Source: Alkalihalobacillus sp. TS-13
GTDB lineage: Bacteria; Bacillota; Bacilli; Bacillales; Fictibacillaceae
Assembly (NCBI RefSeq): GCF_019720915.1
Contig: NZ_JAHKSI010000001.1
Location: 2,542,001-2,606,000, forward strand
Length of the DNA: 64,000 bases
Direction: 5' to 3'
How positions within the stretch are numbered: the stretch's first letter is position 1; the number at the start of each line of letters is the position of its first letter. Below, piece by piece: positions 32,631 to 41,466 of this stretch. Both the position numbers and the translations under genes were made by a program. The notes beneath the pieces were generated by a model. It was not told the DNA's origin. It searched no databases and worked only from the letters and a program-made list of their open reading frames with translations.

Positions 32631-32980
32631 TGACACTAGTCGGGATTGGCGGTTCGATCGGAGCACTATTCCGCTATTTGGTCAGCAAATGGATCCCAAG
32701 AGAAAGTAATTTATCCTTCCCCTTCGCTACATGGATCGTCAACCTATCGGGTTCGATTATCCTTGGCGTTTTGGCAGGATTATACGTATCCAATCAATCC
32801 CCACAATGGGTTTGGTATATGTTCGGAATCGGTTTTTGCGGTGCTTTCACAACCTTTTCAACGTTCAGTATGGAAATGATGGAGTTGTTGAGAGTAAAGA
32901 GGTTCAAGACCATAGGCATTTATCTGCTTTCATCAATCCTGCTCGGTCTCATTGGAGCGGCTATTGGCCTTTACATTTAA
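32627..32980 (+). CDS. crcB: Fluoride channel CrcB/Fluc, subunit 2
   Basis: A 117-residue four-helix partner. It shows GIGGSIGALFRYLVSKW, FPFATWIVNLSGSIILGVL with the pore Asn, and GFCGAFTTFSTFSMEMMEL. The first ATG overlaps the stop of subunit 1 by 4 bases, and GAGGTGG stands upstream. Paired crcB genes usually code opposite-topology subunits of one channel. Confidence 0.93.
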   Translation: MMTLVGIGGSIGALFRYLVSKWIPRESNLSFPFATWIVNLSGSIILGVLAGLYVSNQSPQWVWYMFGIGFCGAFTTFSTFSMEMMELLRVKRFKTIGIYLLSSILLGLIGAAIGLYI

Positions 32981-33035
32981 AGCTCAACCAAAACCGATTT
33001 TGCCATGTTTTCTTGATAGGATTTATAAGCTGAAA

Positions 33036-33088
33036 AGGGACTGTCATAAAAAATAAGTGTCAGACACTTTTTAGACAGCCCCTTTTTG
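33036..33088. terminator. Palindromic terminator of the GGGGCTGTC family
   Basis: GGGACTGTC and GACAGCCCC enclose AAGTGTC/GACACTT, followed by CCTTTTTG. It lies between convergent crcB and the GH18 lipoprotein gene. Confidence 0.7.
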
Positions 33089-33096
33089 TTTCATGT

Positions 33097-34254
33097 TTAC
33101 GGTTTTTTGATCGTAAATTGATCCTCTAACATCGTCCAGTTTTCAGGAAACTCTTCTCCGAGTACCCAATACGCAAGTCCTCTAAGTTTGTATTCTTTCA
33201 CAAGATTGAATTTTGCTTGCATACTTTGCTCATTTTCGAACCAGACCTCATGTTCTTTTCCTTGATCATCTTTATATTTGAAATGTGGTGCCTGAGATTT
33301 ATTATCGTATTGGACCTCCACATTTTCTTTGGTAGCGAGATCAGCAGCCTCTTTTGGAGACAATCGTTTTGCAAACTTACCACCCTTTTCGTATGGCAGG
33401 GTCCAATCATAGCCATAAAGTGGTGCACCCATAACAATTTTCTCTGGCGGTATTTTGGATAAAGCATATTCTACTACTTCTCTTACTTGAGGAATCGGAG
33501 AAACTGCCATTGGAGGACCGCCTGACCAGCCCCACTCATACGTCATCAGGATCACGTAATCAGCTAACTCTCCATGACGTTTATAATCATGTGCACCATG
33601 CCAGGGACCTGCTTCTTCATCACTCTTTTTAGGAGCCAGAGCTGTTGAAACGGTGTGACCTGCCTTTCTTACTTGCGGGAGGATTGTGTCAAGAAATCCA
33701 TTATACAGCTCACGATCCTTTTCGCGGATATGCTCAAAATCGATGTTTAATGCTTCATATCCTTTTTGTTTCATCGTTGTTAAAACATTTTGGATCAGAG
33801 CCTTGTTCGCTTTCTTATCCGTAAAAATGGTGTGGGCGATATCAGGTGAAAAATTCCCTTCTGTAAAATTCGTAAGTACCATCATCGGTGTAGCGCCAGC
33901 TTTTTTCGCCTCTGCAATTGCAGCTTCATCCTTGATCGGGGTCAAACTTCCATCGGCCTTGACCTGATAGCTGAAAAAAGCGACGTTTGACAAGTGTTTC
34001 CCAACCTTTTTTACTTCATTGACTGCTTTATTCGGGTCGATGGGTTCTAAGAATCCGATTGTTTCAATCTGCATTTTTCCATGCTTGGTGTCTTTCGGAT
34101 TGACCTCTTGAATTTTCGCCTCATTGGATTCAGGTGACGGATGCGGATTTGCTTCGGTATTTTCCGGACTGGCATTAGTGCCAGGGTTGTTATTACCACC
34201 ACAAGCCGTCAAAACAAGGGATAGTGAAAATAAGATCATTGTTAATTTCTTCAT
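33097..34254 (-). CDS. GH18-family lipoprotein (YaaH/SleL-like hydrolase domain)
   Basis: A 385-residue lipoprotein. The signal ends in VLTACGG (lipidated C18) and is followed by a low-complexity N/P/E linker to about residue 55. The rest is a GH18 barrel related to the catalytic part of spore-cortex N-acetylglucosaminidases: QIETIGFLEPIDP, then YEALNIDFEHIREKDRELYN as the variant DxxDxDxE strand with the acid E, ILMTYEWGWSGGPP, KIVMGAPLYGYDW and GLAYWVLGEEFP. No LysM repeats are present, unlike SleL/YaaH. It probably cleaves peptidoglycan glycan strands at the cell surface; the substrate is inferred. GGAGTTGT precedes the ATG. Confidence 0.85.
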   Translation of the reverse strand: MKKLTMILFSLSLVLTACGGNNNPGTNASPENTEANPHPSPESNEAKIQEVNPKDTKHGKMQIETIGFLEPIDPNKAVNEVKKVGKHLSNVAFFSYQVKADGSLTPIKDEAAIAEAKKAGATPMMVLTNFTEGNFSPDIAHTIFTDKKANKALIQNVLTTMKQKGYEALNIDFEHIREKDRELYNGFLDTILPQVRKAGHTVSTALAPKKSDEEAGPWHGAHDYKRHGELADYVILMTYEWGWSGGPPMAVSPIPQVREVVEYALSKIPPEKIVMGAPLYGYDWTLPYEKGGKFAKRLSPKEAADLATKENVEVQYDNKSQAPHFKYKDDQGKEHEVWFENEQSMQAKFNLVKEYKLRGLAYWVLGEEFPENWTMLEDQFTIKKP

Positions 34255-34382
34255 CAGAACAACTCCTCTAGGTTTCGTATCATTAGGTTTTGTAACGGAA
34301 AGAGGAGTTATGCACCAATGTTCCTAAACTAAACTATGGGTGGAAGAATGGTCTGATGTCTACCCTATGTTTTCTTAAAGTG

Positions 34383-34762
34383 AAATTCGCGACACTCCTG
34401 CGGGAAAAGCGAGCCCGGAGAGACCCCGCAGCGAATTACCTTCGTCTATAATAAGGATCTTCGACTAAATTCCACCACGTCCTGTAGTGAACGTCGAAGT
34501 CAGTACATCCTGTACAAGTACGTCCTGTGGTGAAGGTCGAAGTCAGTACATCCTGGACAAGTACGCCCTGCGCCTGCGGTTACTCGGCGCAAAACTGCAA
34601 AAAGGGTGGAATAAAAGTCTGTGGTCTTGGGGTGAATGGCGAACCCAGCATAAGGAAAGCTTCTAAGAATATTCATCGCATTCACGAAAATGATTTCATT
34701 TTCATGTTGAGATCCTGTTCAAGTGATCGCACGCGGAATGGGAGTGAATTTCGCGTAAACAA
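34383..34762 (+). repeat. MITE-like element B, long composite copy
   Basis: Runs from TTCGCGACACTCCTGCGGGAA through repeated hairpins (CCACGTCCTGTAGTGAACGT, then ACGTCCTGTGGTGAAGGT, each with a GTACATCCTG-GACAAGTAC arm). It ends GCACGCGGAATGGGAGTGAAT. It shares the segment TGCGGTTACTCGGCGCAAAA with the copy at 53335. Nothing else is seen between the GH18 gene and 34815. Confidence 0.65.
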
Positions 34763-34815
34763 TTAATAAAGTATGACATTAAAAAAGCCGCTGATTGTGT
34801 ATCAACGACTTTCTA

Positions 34816-35433
34816 TCAATCGGTAAGTTCTTTTGAACGGAGTGGTACAATCACTTTTTTATAATAGAGGGCAATCAGTTCAATGATCGTCTTCGGAATT
34901 TTTTTAAATGATAACTTCTTATAGTATCGGTGATAGCCACGTTTCAGATCATCCCATTGACGACATTTTTTATCTTGCGTGAAACGCACCACATCGATCA
35001 CCTTGACGGCCCCATCAGTTGTAAAAATGAGATTACGCAGGTGGATGTCCGATGGATTAAGACCTTTTGATCTGGCGAAATCCAACGCCTCATCCACTTT
35101 GTCGATCATATCGTCTGTGATCGGAATTCCTTTTTGCAAACATTCATAAAAGGTATGACCTTCAATATACTCCATTACAATAAAATCCGGTCCCACATCA
35201 TAGATCTCAGGAAAGAATGGGGAATCGCTAAGTCTCTTGTATATTTCGCCTTCCTGTTTTGCAAGATCAGCAAATTGAGTAAAAAACACTTTCACTGCAG
35301 TGTTATATCTTTCATCCTTAAATACAAACGCACTTCTGCCTTTTCCGACCAATGTATACTCAGATGGCTTTTGAATCAATTGATCGGATTGAATGACAAC
35401 CTGACCCGCTGGATTTGGAGGTGTGAATTGCAT
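34816..35433 (-). CDS. Protein-kinase-like protein (YrzF-type)
   Basis: A 205-residue soluble protein with a compact eukaryotic-kinase-like fold. It has a glycine-poor loop VGKGRSAFVFKDERY, a lysine in AVKVFF, the hinge FIVMEYIEGHTF, a catalytic-loop equivalent GLNPSDIHLRNLIF where D stands for HxD and N for the metal-binding Asn, and VKVIDVVRF in place of DFG. These resemble short Bacillus kinases such as YrzF. Substrate unknown; activity is plausible since the K, D and N residues are kept, but the DFG aspartate lies in a changed context. Confidence 0.75.
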   Translation of the reverse strand: MQFTPPNPAGQVVIQSDQLIQKPSEYTLVGKGRSAFVFKDERYNTAVKVFFTQFADLAKQEGEIYKRLSDSPFFPEIYDVGPDFIVMEYIEGHTFYECLQKGIPITDDMIDKVDEALDFARSKGLNPSDIHLRNLIFTTDGAVKVIDVVRFTQDKKCRQWDDLKRGYHRYYKKLSFKKIPKTIIELIALYYKKVIVPLRSKELTD

Positions 35434-35636
35434 AGCAAGACCTCTCTCTATTTTTTATAGTTCTAGTGATCTTCAAATAGAATTCGACTCCATTTGATAT
35501 TTTAGGACTATTTATTGTCAGAAGCAGCGTTAAAGGCGCTTGACCAATTTATGTAAGTCTTGTCCAATTACCCAAACAAGCCTTGTAGTACAAGCATAGG
35601 ATAGTACTATCTTATGGTGAATAAGGAGGTTTTTTC

Positions 35637-35771
35637 ATGAGTGATGCAGTAGGTGGTGTAAATACAGGAAAAGTAGCAGTATTGGTTCTGATCCTGTTCA
35701 TTCTTCTTATAATCGTCGGAGCAGCAGCTTCTAGACCAAGACGTCGACGTCGCGGCTTCTGTGGTTGGTAA
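35637..35771 (+). CDS. 44-residue YjcZ-like small membrane protein
   Basis: A short peptide with a perfect AAGGAGG ribosome site 8 bases before its ATG. The N-terminus is glycine-rich (MSDAVGGVNTGK). It is followed by one membrane helix (VAVLVLILFILLIIVGAAA) and a strongly basic tail, RPRRRRRGFCGW. The glycine-rich start plus LILFILLIIVGA is the pattern of YjcZ-type sporulation-associated peptides, though the Arg-rich end is unusual. It is monocistronic with its own terminator. Confidence 0.7.
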   Translation: MSDAVGGVNTGKVAVLVLILFILLIIVGAAASRPRRRRRGFCGW

Positions 35772-35774
35772 TAG

Positions 35775-35799
35775 AAAGGGGGTTTGCATACCCCTTTTT
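35775..35799 (+). terminator. Terminator after the small membrane protein
   Basis: AAAGGGGGT and ACCCCTTTTT pair around TTGCAT, with the U run forming the 3' arm. Confidence 0.8.
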
Positions 35800-35809
35800 A
35801 TTGTATAAA

Positions 35810-35880
35810 ATACTTTCTTCAGTATAAGAGCAACTAAGGCTCAGCCTGCACCAAGGCTTGGCTTTGCCAAGTTTTCTTTA
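35810..35880 (-). repeat. Dispersed element A, copy 4 (reverse orientation)
   Basis: Reverse complement of the family: TACTTTCTTCAGTATAAGAGC at the left and GCCAAGTTTTCTTTA at the right. It sits downstream of the usp gene, which lies on the minus strand, so it reads forward relative to that gene. Confidence 0.75.
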
Positions 35881-35933
35881 TTAATAAAGAACTATTCAAA
35901 ATGACTCTTATTATACATAAAAAAGGATAAGTT

Positions 35934-36353
35934 CTATTTCACGATCATGACCGGACAATGGACGCGCTTAGCAACCTTATGGCTGACACTCCCCAATACC
36001 ATCTCTTGGAATGTATTCAGTCCTCTGCTGCCGATGACAACCAGGTCATAAGAATTTTCATTTGCATACTTTACGATTGATGGTCCTGGTTCGCCCCTCA
36101 GGACCTCTATTTCGTATGGAATTTCATTTTTCGCGAGAACTTCCTCAGTATTCTGCAGTCTTCTTTTACGTTTTTCTTCAATCGCTTCTTTACTTCCTTC
36201 TGATAAAACATCTGTTTTTGACGTAGCACCATCAATTACATAAACGATCGTCACTTTCGCTTTTTCGTCGACTTTTGCAATGAAGCTTGCTTTCTCTGCT
36301 GCTCGCATAGCGTGCTCTGAACCATCTGATGCTAAAAGGATCCGTTTAAACAT
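35934..36353 (-). CDS. Universal stress protein, UspA family
   Basis: A 139-residue cytosolic protein of standard Usp length. It starts MFKRILLASDGSEHAMRAAEKA and has the ATP-binding pattern GSRGLNTFQEMVLGSVSHKV, followed by the terminal strand CPVMIVK. The G-2x-G-9x-G(S/T) motif predicts ATP binding. GGGGAGG lies upstream of the ATG. It is a single gene, transcribed away from the SulP transporter. Confidence 0.92.
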   Translation of the reverse strand: MFKRILLASDGSEHAMRAAEKASFIAKVDEKAKVTIVYVIDGATSKTDVLSEGSKEAIEEKRKRRLQNTEEVLAKNEIPYEIEVLRGEPGPSIVKYANENSYDLVVIGSRGLNTFQEMVLGSVSHKVAKRVHCPVMIVK

Positions 36354-36557
36354 GTTTTCCTCCCCACTACCTTACAGTTATATGTGTGTAAAGATAATCT
36401 GATTTTCTCACTTTTTCATTGATTTTACAATTTTCAAACTTTATTTTACTGATGAATTTCTCAGTTTGGTCTATTAGACAGAGAATTCGGGTGAAAATTG
36501 AAGGTTTCAGCAGGAGAATACGCTTTCCTGGTATTACCTTTCATTTATAAACGATGT

Positions 36558-36607
36558 TATAATCCGTATGTTCACAACGGCCCCGACTTTCATGAGAGTT
36601 GAAAGTC
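36558..36607 (+). promoter_or_regulatory. sulP -10 box and leader palindrome
   Basis: A TATAAT at 36558-36563 is followed at 36585-36607 by GACTTTCA, seven bases, TGAAAGTC, a perfect 8-bp inverted repeat near the transcription start. No good -35 box was found. It could be an operator or a leader hairpin. Confidence 0.5.
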
Positions 36608-36647
36608 ATTAATTTAATCTATAGAAAGAGAGAGGAGCTTTAAGTCT

Positions 36648-38120
36648 TTGAACGTACAAAAATTACAACAAGAATGGTTTGGCAACGTCCGAGGTGATGT
36701 TCTCGCCGGTATCGTCGTTGCACTAGCATTGATTCCTGAAGCGATCGCCTTTTCAATCATAGCTGGGGTAGATCCGATGGTCGGTCTTTATGCATCGTTT
36801 TGTATCTCAGTTGTCATTGCTTTTGTAGGCGGTAGACCAGGAATGATTTCGGCAGCAACAGGTGCGATGGCCCTTCTCATGGTCACGCTCGTAGCGGATC
36901 ATGGTTTGCAATATCTACTGGCTGCTACGATTTTGACAGGTATCATCCAAGTTTTGATGGGGGTATTCAAGCTTGGAAAAGTGATGAAATTCATCCCTAA
37001 GTCGGTCATGGTCGGTTTCGTCAATGCGTTGGCGATCTTGATTTTCATGGCACAACTTCCGCATTTTATCGGTGAAACGTGGATCATGTATGCAATGGTC
37101 GCTGGTGCTTTAGCTATCATTTATATTTTACCGAGATTCACGAAGGCAGTTCCATCACCGCTTATTGCAATCATCGTCATGACAGTGATTGCGGTGACAT
37201 CTGGTGTTGGTGTACGGACAGTTGGGGATATGGGACAATTGACGCAAGCTTTGCCGATGTTCTTGATCCCAGAAATTCCGCTTAACTTTGAAACATTAAA
37301 GATCATTTTTCCATATTCTTTCGCATTAGCGATTGTAGGTTTGTTGGAATCCCTTCTTACAGCTCAAATCGTTGATGATATGACAGATACGGAAAGTGAT
37401 AAGAATAAAGAAGCGAAGGGTCAAGGAGCGGCAAACATTGTAGCGGGATTTTTCGGTGGTATGGCTGGATGTGCAATGATTGGACAATCCGTCATCAATG
37501 TTAAATCGGGTGGTAGAGGAAGATTATCGACACTTGTGGCAGGTATTGTCCTCATGTTATTGATCCTCGTATTCAATAACGTATTAGTACAAATCCCTAT
37601 GGCTGCATTGGTTGGTGTCATGATCATGGTTTCGATTGGAACATTTGATTGGTCTTCGTTGACAAAATTGCATGTCATGCCGAAAACAGATGCAGCAGTC
37701 ATGATCGTGACCGTTGTGACAGTCGTTGTGACACACGATCTCTCAAAAGGAGTCATCGCCGGGGTCATCCTGAGTGCAATCTTCTTTGCTGCTAAAATCT
37801 CGAAAGTCCATGTCGATACAAAAATTGAACAACACTTGAACACGAAGACATATCAAGTAAGAGGACAATTGTTCTTTGCCTCGGTAACTGACTTCGTAGC
37901 GAAGTTTGATTTTAAAGATGAAGCAGAAACCGTGATCGTCGATTTCAAGCATGCCCATTGCTGGGATGATTCAGCAGTCGGAGCTGTCGATAAAATCGTC
38001 TTGAAATATAAACAAAATGGTGTGAATGTGAAAATCATCGGATTGAATGCAGACAGCCATAAGCTGATCGATCAGTTGGCTGTTTACAATAAAAATGATG
38101 CAAAAATCGCCAACCACTAA
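36648..38120 (+). CDS. SulP/SLC26 family anion transporter with STAS domain
   Basis: A 490-residue inner-membrane transporter with 10-12 membrane segments. The SulP signature [21 protein letters not shown] stands near the N-terminus, with [29 protein letters not shown] and [21 protein letters not shown] further on. The C-terminal STAS domain covers about residues 385-490. Short SulP proteins carry bicarbonate, sulfate or other anions; the sequence does not decide. The start is a TTG at 36648 with GAGGAG 9 bases upstream. The stop codon is shared with the first bases of element A copy 5. Confidence 0.92.
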   Translation: MNVQKLQQEWFGNVRGDVLAGIVVALALIPEAIAFSIIAGVDPMVGLYASFCISVVIAFVGGRPGMISAATGAMALLMVTLVADHGLQYLLAATILTGIIQVLMGVFKLGKVMKFIPKSVMVGFVNALAILIFMAQLPHFIGETWIMYAMVAGALAIIYILPRFTKAVPSPLIAIIVMTVIAVTSGVGVRTVGDMGQLTQALPMFLIPEIPLNFETLKIIFPYSFALAIVGLLESLLTAQIVDDMTDTESDKNKEAKGQGAANIVAGFFGGMAGCAMIGQSVINVKSGGRGRLSTLVAGIVLMLLILVFNNVLVQIPMAALVGVMIMVSIGTFDWSSLTKLHVMPKTDAAVMIVTVVTVVVTHDLSKGVIAGVILSAIFFAAKISKVHVDTKIEQHLNTKTYQVRGQLFFASVTDFVAKFDFKDEAETVIVDFKHAHCWDDSAVGAVDKIVLKYKQNGVNVKIIGLNADSHKLIDQLAVYNKNDAKIANH

Positions 38121-38206
38121 AGAAAACTTGGCAAAACCAAGCCTTAGCGTAGGCTGAGCCTTAGTTGCCCTTATATTGAAGAAAGTATTTATACTTTCTT
38201 TAAATG
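38118..38206 (+). repeat. Dispersed element A, copy 5
   Basis: Near-identical to copies 1 and 6: TAAAGAAAACTTGGC at the start, CAAGCCTTAGCG-AGGCTGAG in the middle, and TACTTTCTTTAAATG at the end. Its first TAA is the stop codon of the SulP gene. Confidence 0.85.
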
Positions 38207-38261
38207 TAAAATAAAGGTGCTGGACATTGAGTCCAGCAACTTTTGTGTTTATATCATTGTT

Positions 38262-38350
38262 TTTTGTGGTGAACGTCGAAGCAAGCACTTCCATGTGCAA
38301 GTGAGCGAGAAGACTAGCAGATTGCCGCAGAAAGAGAGTATATTTCCAAT
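38262..38350 (+). repeat. MITE-like element B, short copy
   Basis: Contains TTGTGGTGAACGTCGAAGCAA, AGCACTTCCATGTGCAAGTGA and GAGAGTATATTTCC, the right half of the element B body. Confidence 0.55.
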
Positions 38351-38358
38351 TTGAATGT

Positions 38359-39033
38359 TTATTCTTTAACAGCTGCGAACGCCCACAAGAAAGACAAGGC
38401 TGATTTGGCTACCCAATTATTGTCCAATAAATCGATGATTTTCGAATTAGGAGTATGTTTTCCTGAAAATGCCCCTTGCATCGTCTTGATGTTGAATCCA
38501 TGTTCACCTAACAACTGATGTAACTCCCATGGCATCAACATATTATGGATCACCTTTTTACCATATAACCTTTCATAAGCGCGTTGCCGAGGAGGAGCGT
38601 ATGGACCAAGGGTGACAGTCACAACTATCCCTCCAGGTTTAAGTATTCTTGAGATCTCTTTGATAAGTTGATAAGGTTCGTCCGTCCATTCAAGGGACGT
38701 GCAAGCAAATACAGCATCAAAATGCTCGTCCTCAAAAGGGAGTACATTATCAGTTGTGACATATGCTTCAACATTACGAGCTAATGCATAACGAACCATC
38801 CTTTCAGACTGATCGCTCCCGATAGCCTTATACCCCTTCTCCTTCATCAATTTTGTACTTACACCAGGACCACATCCAAGATCAAGTACCTTGGTATTCT
38901 TTGTGTAATCCACTGACTTGAAGAAAAAAGCCAGCATTTCTGCTCTCGGACCTTTATTCCAAATACGTTCTTGTTCATTCCATCGATCAGCTTGATCATT
39001 CCATAATTCCTTGCTCTTGTTGTTCCAATCCAA
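38359..39033 (-). CDS. SAM-dependent methyltransferase, class I
   Basis: A ~224-residue cytosolic methyltransferase of the UbiE/BioC-like type. The SAM-binding motif I is KVLDLGCGPGVSTKLM, with motif II acid in KAIGSDQSERMV. Later come FDAVFACTSLEWTDEPYQLIKEI and LKPGGIVVTVTLG. I chose the TTG at 39033 since AGGGGG is 9 bases upstream; an in-frame ATG at 39066 is possible but its ribosome site is too close. The substrate is unknown. Confidence 0.85.
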   Translation of the reverse strand: MDWNNKSKELWNDQADRWNEQERIWNKGPRAEMLAFFFKSVDYTKNTKVLDLGCGPGVSTKLMKEKGYKAIGSDQSERMVRYALARNVEAYVTTDNVLPFEDEHFDAVFACTSLEWTDEPYQLIKEISRILKPGGIVVTVTLGPYAPPRQRAYERLYGKKVIHNMLMPWELHQLLGEHGFNIKTMQGAFSGKHTPNSKIIDLLDNNWVAKSALSFLWAFAAVKE

Positions 39034-39096
39034 AAAATTAATCCCCCTTTTTTCTACCTCCACCATTTTTCCTGAGGTAACAAATTTATCTGAATT

Positions 39097-39369
39097 TCAA
39101 ATTGCTCTGCAAAACATTCTTAATCCATGATGAATTTTCTTAAGCACCTCATCACTCGGGAAAACTGCAAGATGGACAGCCCCAACCTGTTCACTCTCAC
39201 GGATTATTCCATTGAAACGTTGTGTAAATTCTTTTTCAAATTCACTCATCCAGTCAAATCCAATTGGTTTGTAAACCATCGGAACAAATCTGAATGGAGG
39301 ATCCTTTTCAAGTTCGTTTACTTTGAATAATTCATTTAAACGATTTTCTTTGACAGATAAAGCTTCCAT
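39097..39369 (-). CDS. Small conserved-looking protein, function unknown
   Basis: A 90-residue soluble protein from the ATG at 39369, with AAAGGGGAA upstream. The sequence KDPPFRFVPMVYKPIGFDW and the helix EFEKEFTQRFNGIIRESEQVG suggest an alpha/beta fold, but no family is recognised. It lies 64 bases upstream of the methyltransferase gene on the same strand and may be co-transcribed with it. It is divergent from the PadR gene. Confidence 0.55.
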   Translation of the reverse strand: MEALSVKENRLNELFKVNELEKDPPFRFVPMVYKPIGFDWMSEFEKEFTQRFNGIIRESEQVGAVHLAVFPSDEVLKKIHHGLRMFCRAI

Positions 39370-39529
39370 CAGTTCCCCTTTTTTCAATTCAAAATAGTTT
39401 CCAAATAGTATAGCATAAGTTTCCAGTATCGAAATCATTTACAGGTGTTTAACATTTTGTTATGATGTTATCGAATTTCGATTTCGAAAACCAATATTGA
39501 TTTCCGATATTTGGAGGTGCGGCTATAGT

Positions 39530-39838
39530 ATGACCGATAAAGTATTACGTAAGTTGTTTTTAGGCTTTATTCAGATCCATATTTTACACCACGCAAAAGA
39601 GGATCCCATCTATGGGTCGTGGATGGTTGAGGAGTTACGGGAGCATGGCTATGATATCAGCGCAGGAACCTTGTATCCGATTCTACACTCGATGGAGGAA
39701 AATGGGCTTTTGCTGAAAGAAGACCGCAACGTTGAAGGTAAAATCAGGAAGTATTACACCACCACTGAGGCTGGAGAAACGGTTCTGAAGGAAGCACGAA
39801 AACAGGCTTATGAACTTTTCAAAGAAATCAACGACTAA
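39530..39838 (+). CDS. PadR family transcriptional regulator
   Basis: A 102-residue winged-helix regulator. PadR features are clear: FIQIHILHHAKEDPIYGSWMVEEL, then ISAGTLYPILHSMEENGLL as recognition region and RKYYTTTEAGE as the wing. TTGGAGGTGC precedes the ATG at 39530. The stop is 18 bases before chrA, so the two form an operon. The upstream region holds TCGAATTTCGATTTCGA, a likely self-operator. PadR-ChrA pairs are a known arrangement for chromate efflux. Confidence 0.9.
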   Translation: MTDKVLRKLFLGFIQIHILHHAKEDPIYGSWMVEELREHGYDISAGTLYPILHSMEENGLLLKEDRNVEGKIRKYYTTTEAGETVLKEARKQAYELFKEIND

Positions 39839-39856
39839 GAAAGGAGCCATTATCCA

Positions 39857-41023
39857 ATGAAACGATTGTTGGAGATTTTTCTGATATCCTTGCGTTTAGG
39901 CGTTTCTTCATTCGGAGGACCCATTGCACATTTAGGCTATTTTCATGAAGAATATATACGGAGACGAAAATGGATTGATGAACGGACCTATGCTGATCTT
40001 GTCGCTTTATGCCAGTTCTTACCGGGACCTGCAAGCAGCCAGGTTGGGATTGGGATTGGTGTTGCTCGTGGAGGGGCGATTGGTGGTTTCATCGCCTTCC
40101 TAGGGTTCACCATGCCTTCTGTCATTGCGCTTATCTTGTTTGCGCTCCTTTTAAAAGAATTGGACATTGCAGACGCAGGCTGGATCCAGGGGCTGAAGCT
40201 GGTGGCAGTAGCCGTAGTCGCACATGCGATCCTCGGAATGGCATCTAAACTTACGCCTGACAGAAGCCGGAAAACACTTGCTTTGCTGGCAGTTGTCATT
40301 ACACTTATTTGGCAGACTACATTCACTCAGGTTGGCATCATTATCGGAGCTGCCATCATTGGTCTGTTTCTTTTCAAAAACAAAAGTGATCAAGACGCAG
40401 AAGACTTCCGTATTCCGTTGTCAAAACGTTTTGCAACTGTTTGTATCATTCTATTTTTCGGACTGTTAGCTCTTCTCCCATTTTTACGGGAGTTGACAGG
40501 TGCCAACTGGATTGCTATGTTCGATAGCTTTTATAGAGCAGGTGCACTTGTTTTTGGTGGCGGGCATGTTGTCCTACCGTTGTTGGAACGAGAATTTGTT
40601 CCGACTGGCTGGCTGACTGAACAGGAATTCCTCGCCGGGTATGGCGCAGCACAGGCTGTTCCTGGACCGCTATTTACATTCGCTGCTTATTTAGGTGCAG
40701 TTATCAATGGTTGGAAAGGCGGATTGCTTGCGACTGTCGCGATATTCCTTCCAGCATTCCTATTGATATTCGGAGCTTTACCGTTCTGGGACACGTTGAG
40801 GAAGAATCAGAAAATGAAAGGCGCGCTTCTTGGAGTCAACGCTGCTGTCGTAGGGATTCTGGTTGTCGCATTTTATCAGCCGATCTGGACAAGTTCTGTA
40901 ACCTCTGCCATTGATTTCGCTTTTGCAGCTGTATTATTCAGTATGTTGGTGTATTACAAACTTCCACCTTCGATCGTTGTGGTAACAGGAGCACTCGGCG
41001 GTATGATTTTAGGATTTATATAA
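39857..41023 (+). CDS. chrA: Chromate transporter ChrA (two-domain)
   Basis: A 388-residue membrane transporter of the CHR family with two homologous halves. The first half has FLISLRLGVSSFGGPIAHL, RRRKWIDERTYADLVALCQFLPGPASSQ and GGFIAFLGFTMPS. The second repeats it: FYRAGALVFGGGHVVLPLLE and GYGAAQAVPGPLFTFAAYLG. The PGP motifs in both halves are family hallmarks. It exports chromate. AAAGGAG precedes the ATG, and a terminator follows at 41028. Confidence 0.93.
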   Translation: MKRLLEIFLISLRLGVSSFGGPIAHLGYFHEEYIRRRKWIDERTYADLVALCQFLPGPASSQVGIGIGVARGGAIGGFIAFLGFTMPSVIALILFALLLKELDIADAGWIQGLKLVAVAVVAHAILGMASKLTPDRSRKTLALLAVVITLIWQTTFTQVGIIIGAAIIGLFLFKNKSDQDAEDFRIPLSKRFATVCIILFFGLLALLPFLRELTGANWIAMFDSFYRAGALVFGGGHVVLPLLEREFVPTGWLTEQEFLAGYGAAQAVPGPLFTFAAYLGAVINGWKGGLLATVAIFLPAFLLIFGALPFWDTLRKNQKMKGALLGVNAAVVGILVVAFYQPIWTSSVTSAIDFAFAAVLFSMLVYYKLPPSIVVVTGALGGMILGFI

Positions 41024-41027
41024 ATTA

Positions 41028-41076
41028 AGGGCTGATTCCAAACATCAATTTCTTCAATGTTTGGGGCAGCCTTTTT
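41028..41076 (+). terminator. Terminator after chrA
   Basis: GGCTGATTCCAAACAT and ATGTTTGGGGCAGCC pair around CAATTTCTTCA and are followed by TTTTTGG. Confidence 0.85.
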
Positions 41077-41089
41077 GGTTTACATGTAT

Positions 41090-41410
41090 TTTCCTGAAAT
41101 CGTAACGGACACCAGAGCCATTATTTGTCACAAAAATGCAGTGTTTTAGAATTTAACGGACACCAGAGCCGTTATTTGTGAAAAAAGGAGCTGATTAACG
41201 AACATTTTAACGAAATAAGAGCTCTGGTGTCCGTTATTTTTAAAAAATGAACGAGTTTTGGGAAAATAAGGTCCTCTGTGTCCGTTAGCGATCTTTCTGA
41301 TATTTATGCGCAATACTTATGCGCATGGGAAAGCCTCTATTTTGTGCCTAATCTTTGGATTAACGAATTTTAAGCGGAAATTAACGAACTCCTCCGGAAA
41401 AGAAGAGCTA
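41090..41410. repeat. Gene-free region built of a repeated 'taacggacaccagagccgtta' phrase
   Basis: TAACGGACACCAGAGCC occurs twice in direct orientation (from 41103 and 41157) and once inverted as CTCTGGTGTCCGTTA near 41223-41237. Diverged pieces (CTCTGTGTCCGTTAGC, ATTAACGAA) follow to about 41395. No gene is seen between chrA and the CAP-domain gene. Confidence 0.75.
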
Positions 41411-41466
41411 TATTTGTAATAAAAAATGCCAAGCACTCTCAAGTAGAGAGGCTTGACATTTGGTCA

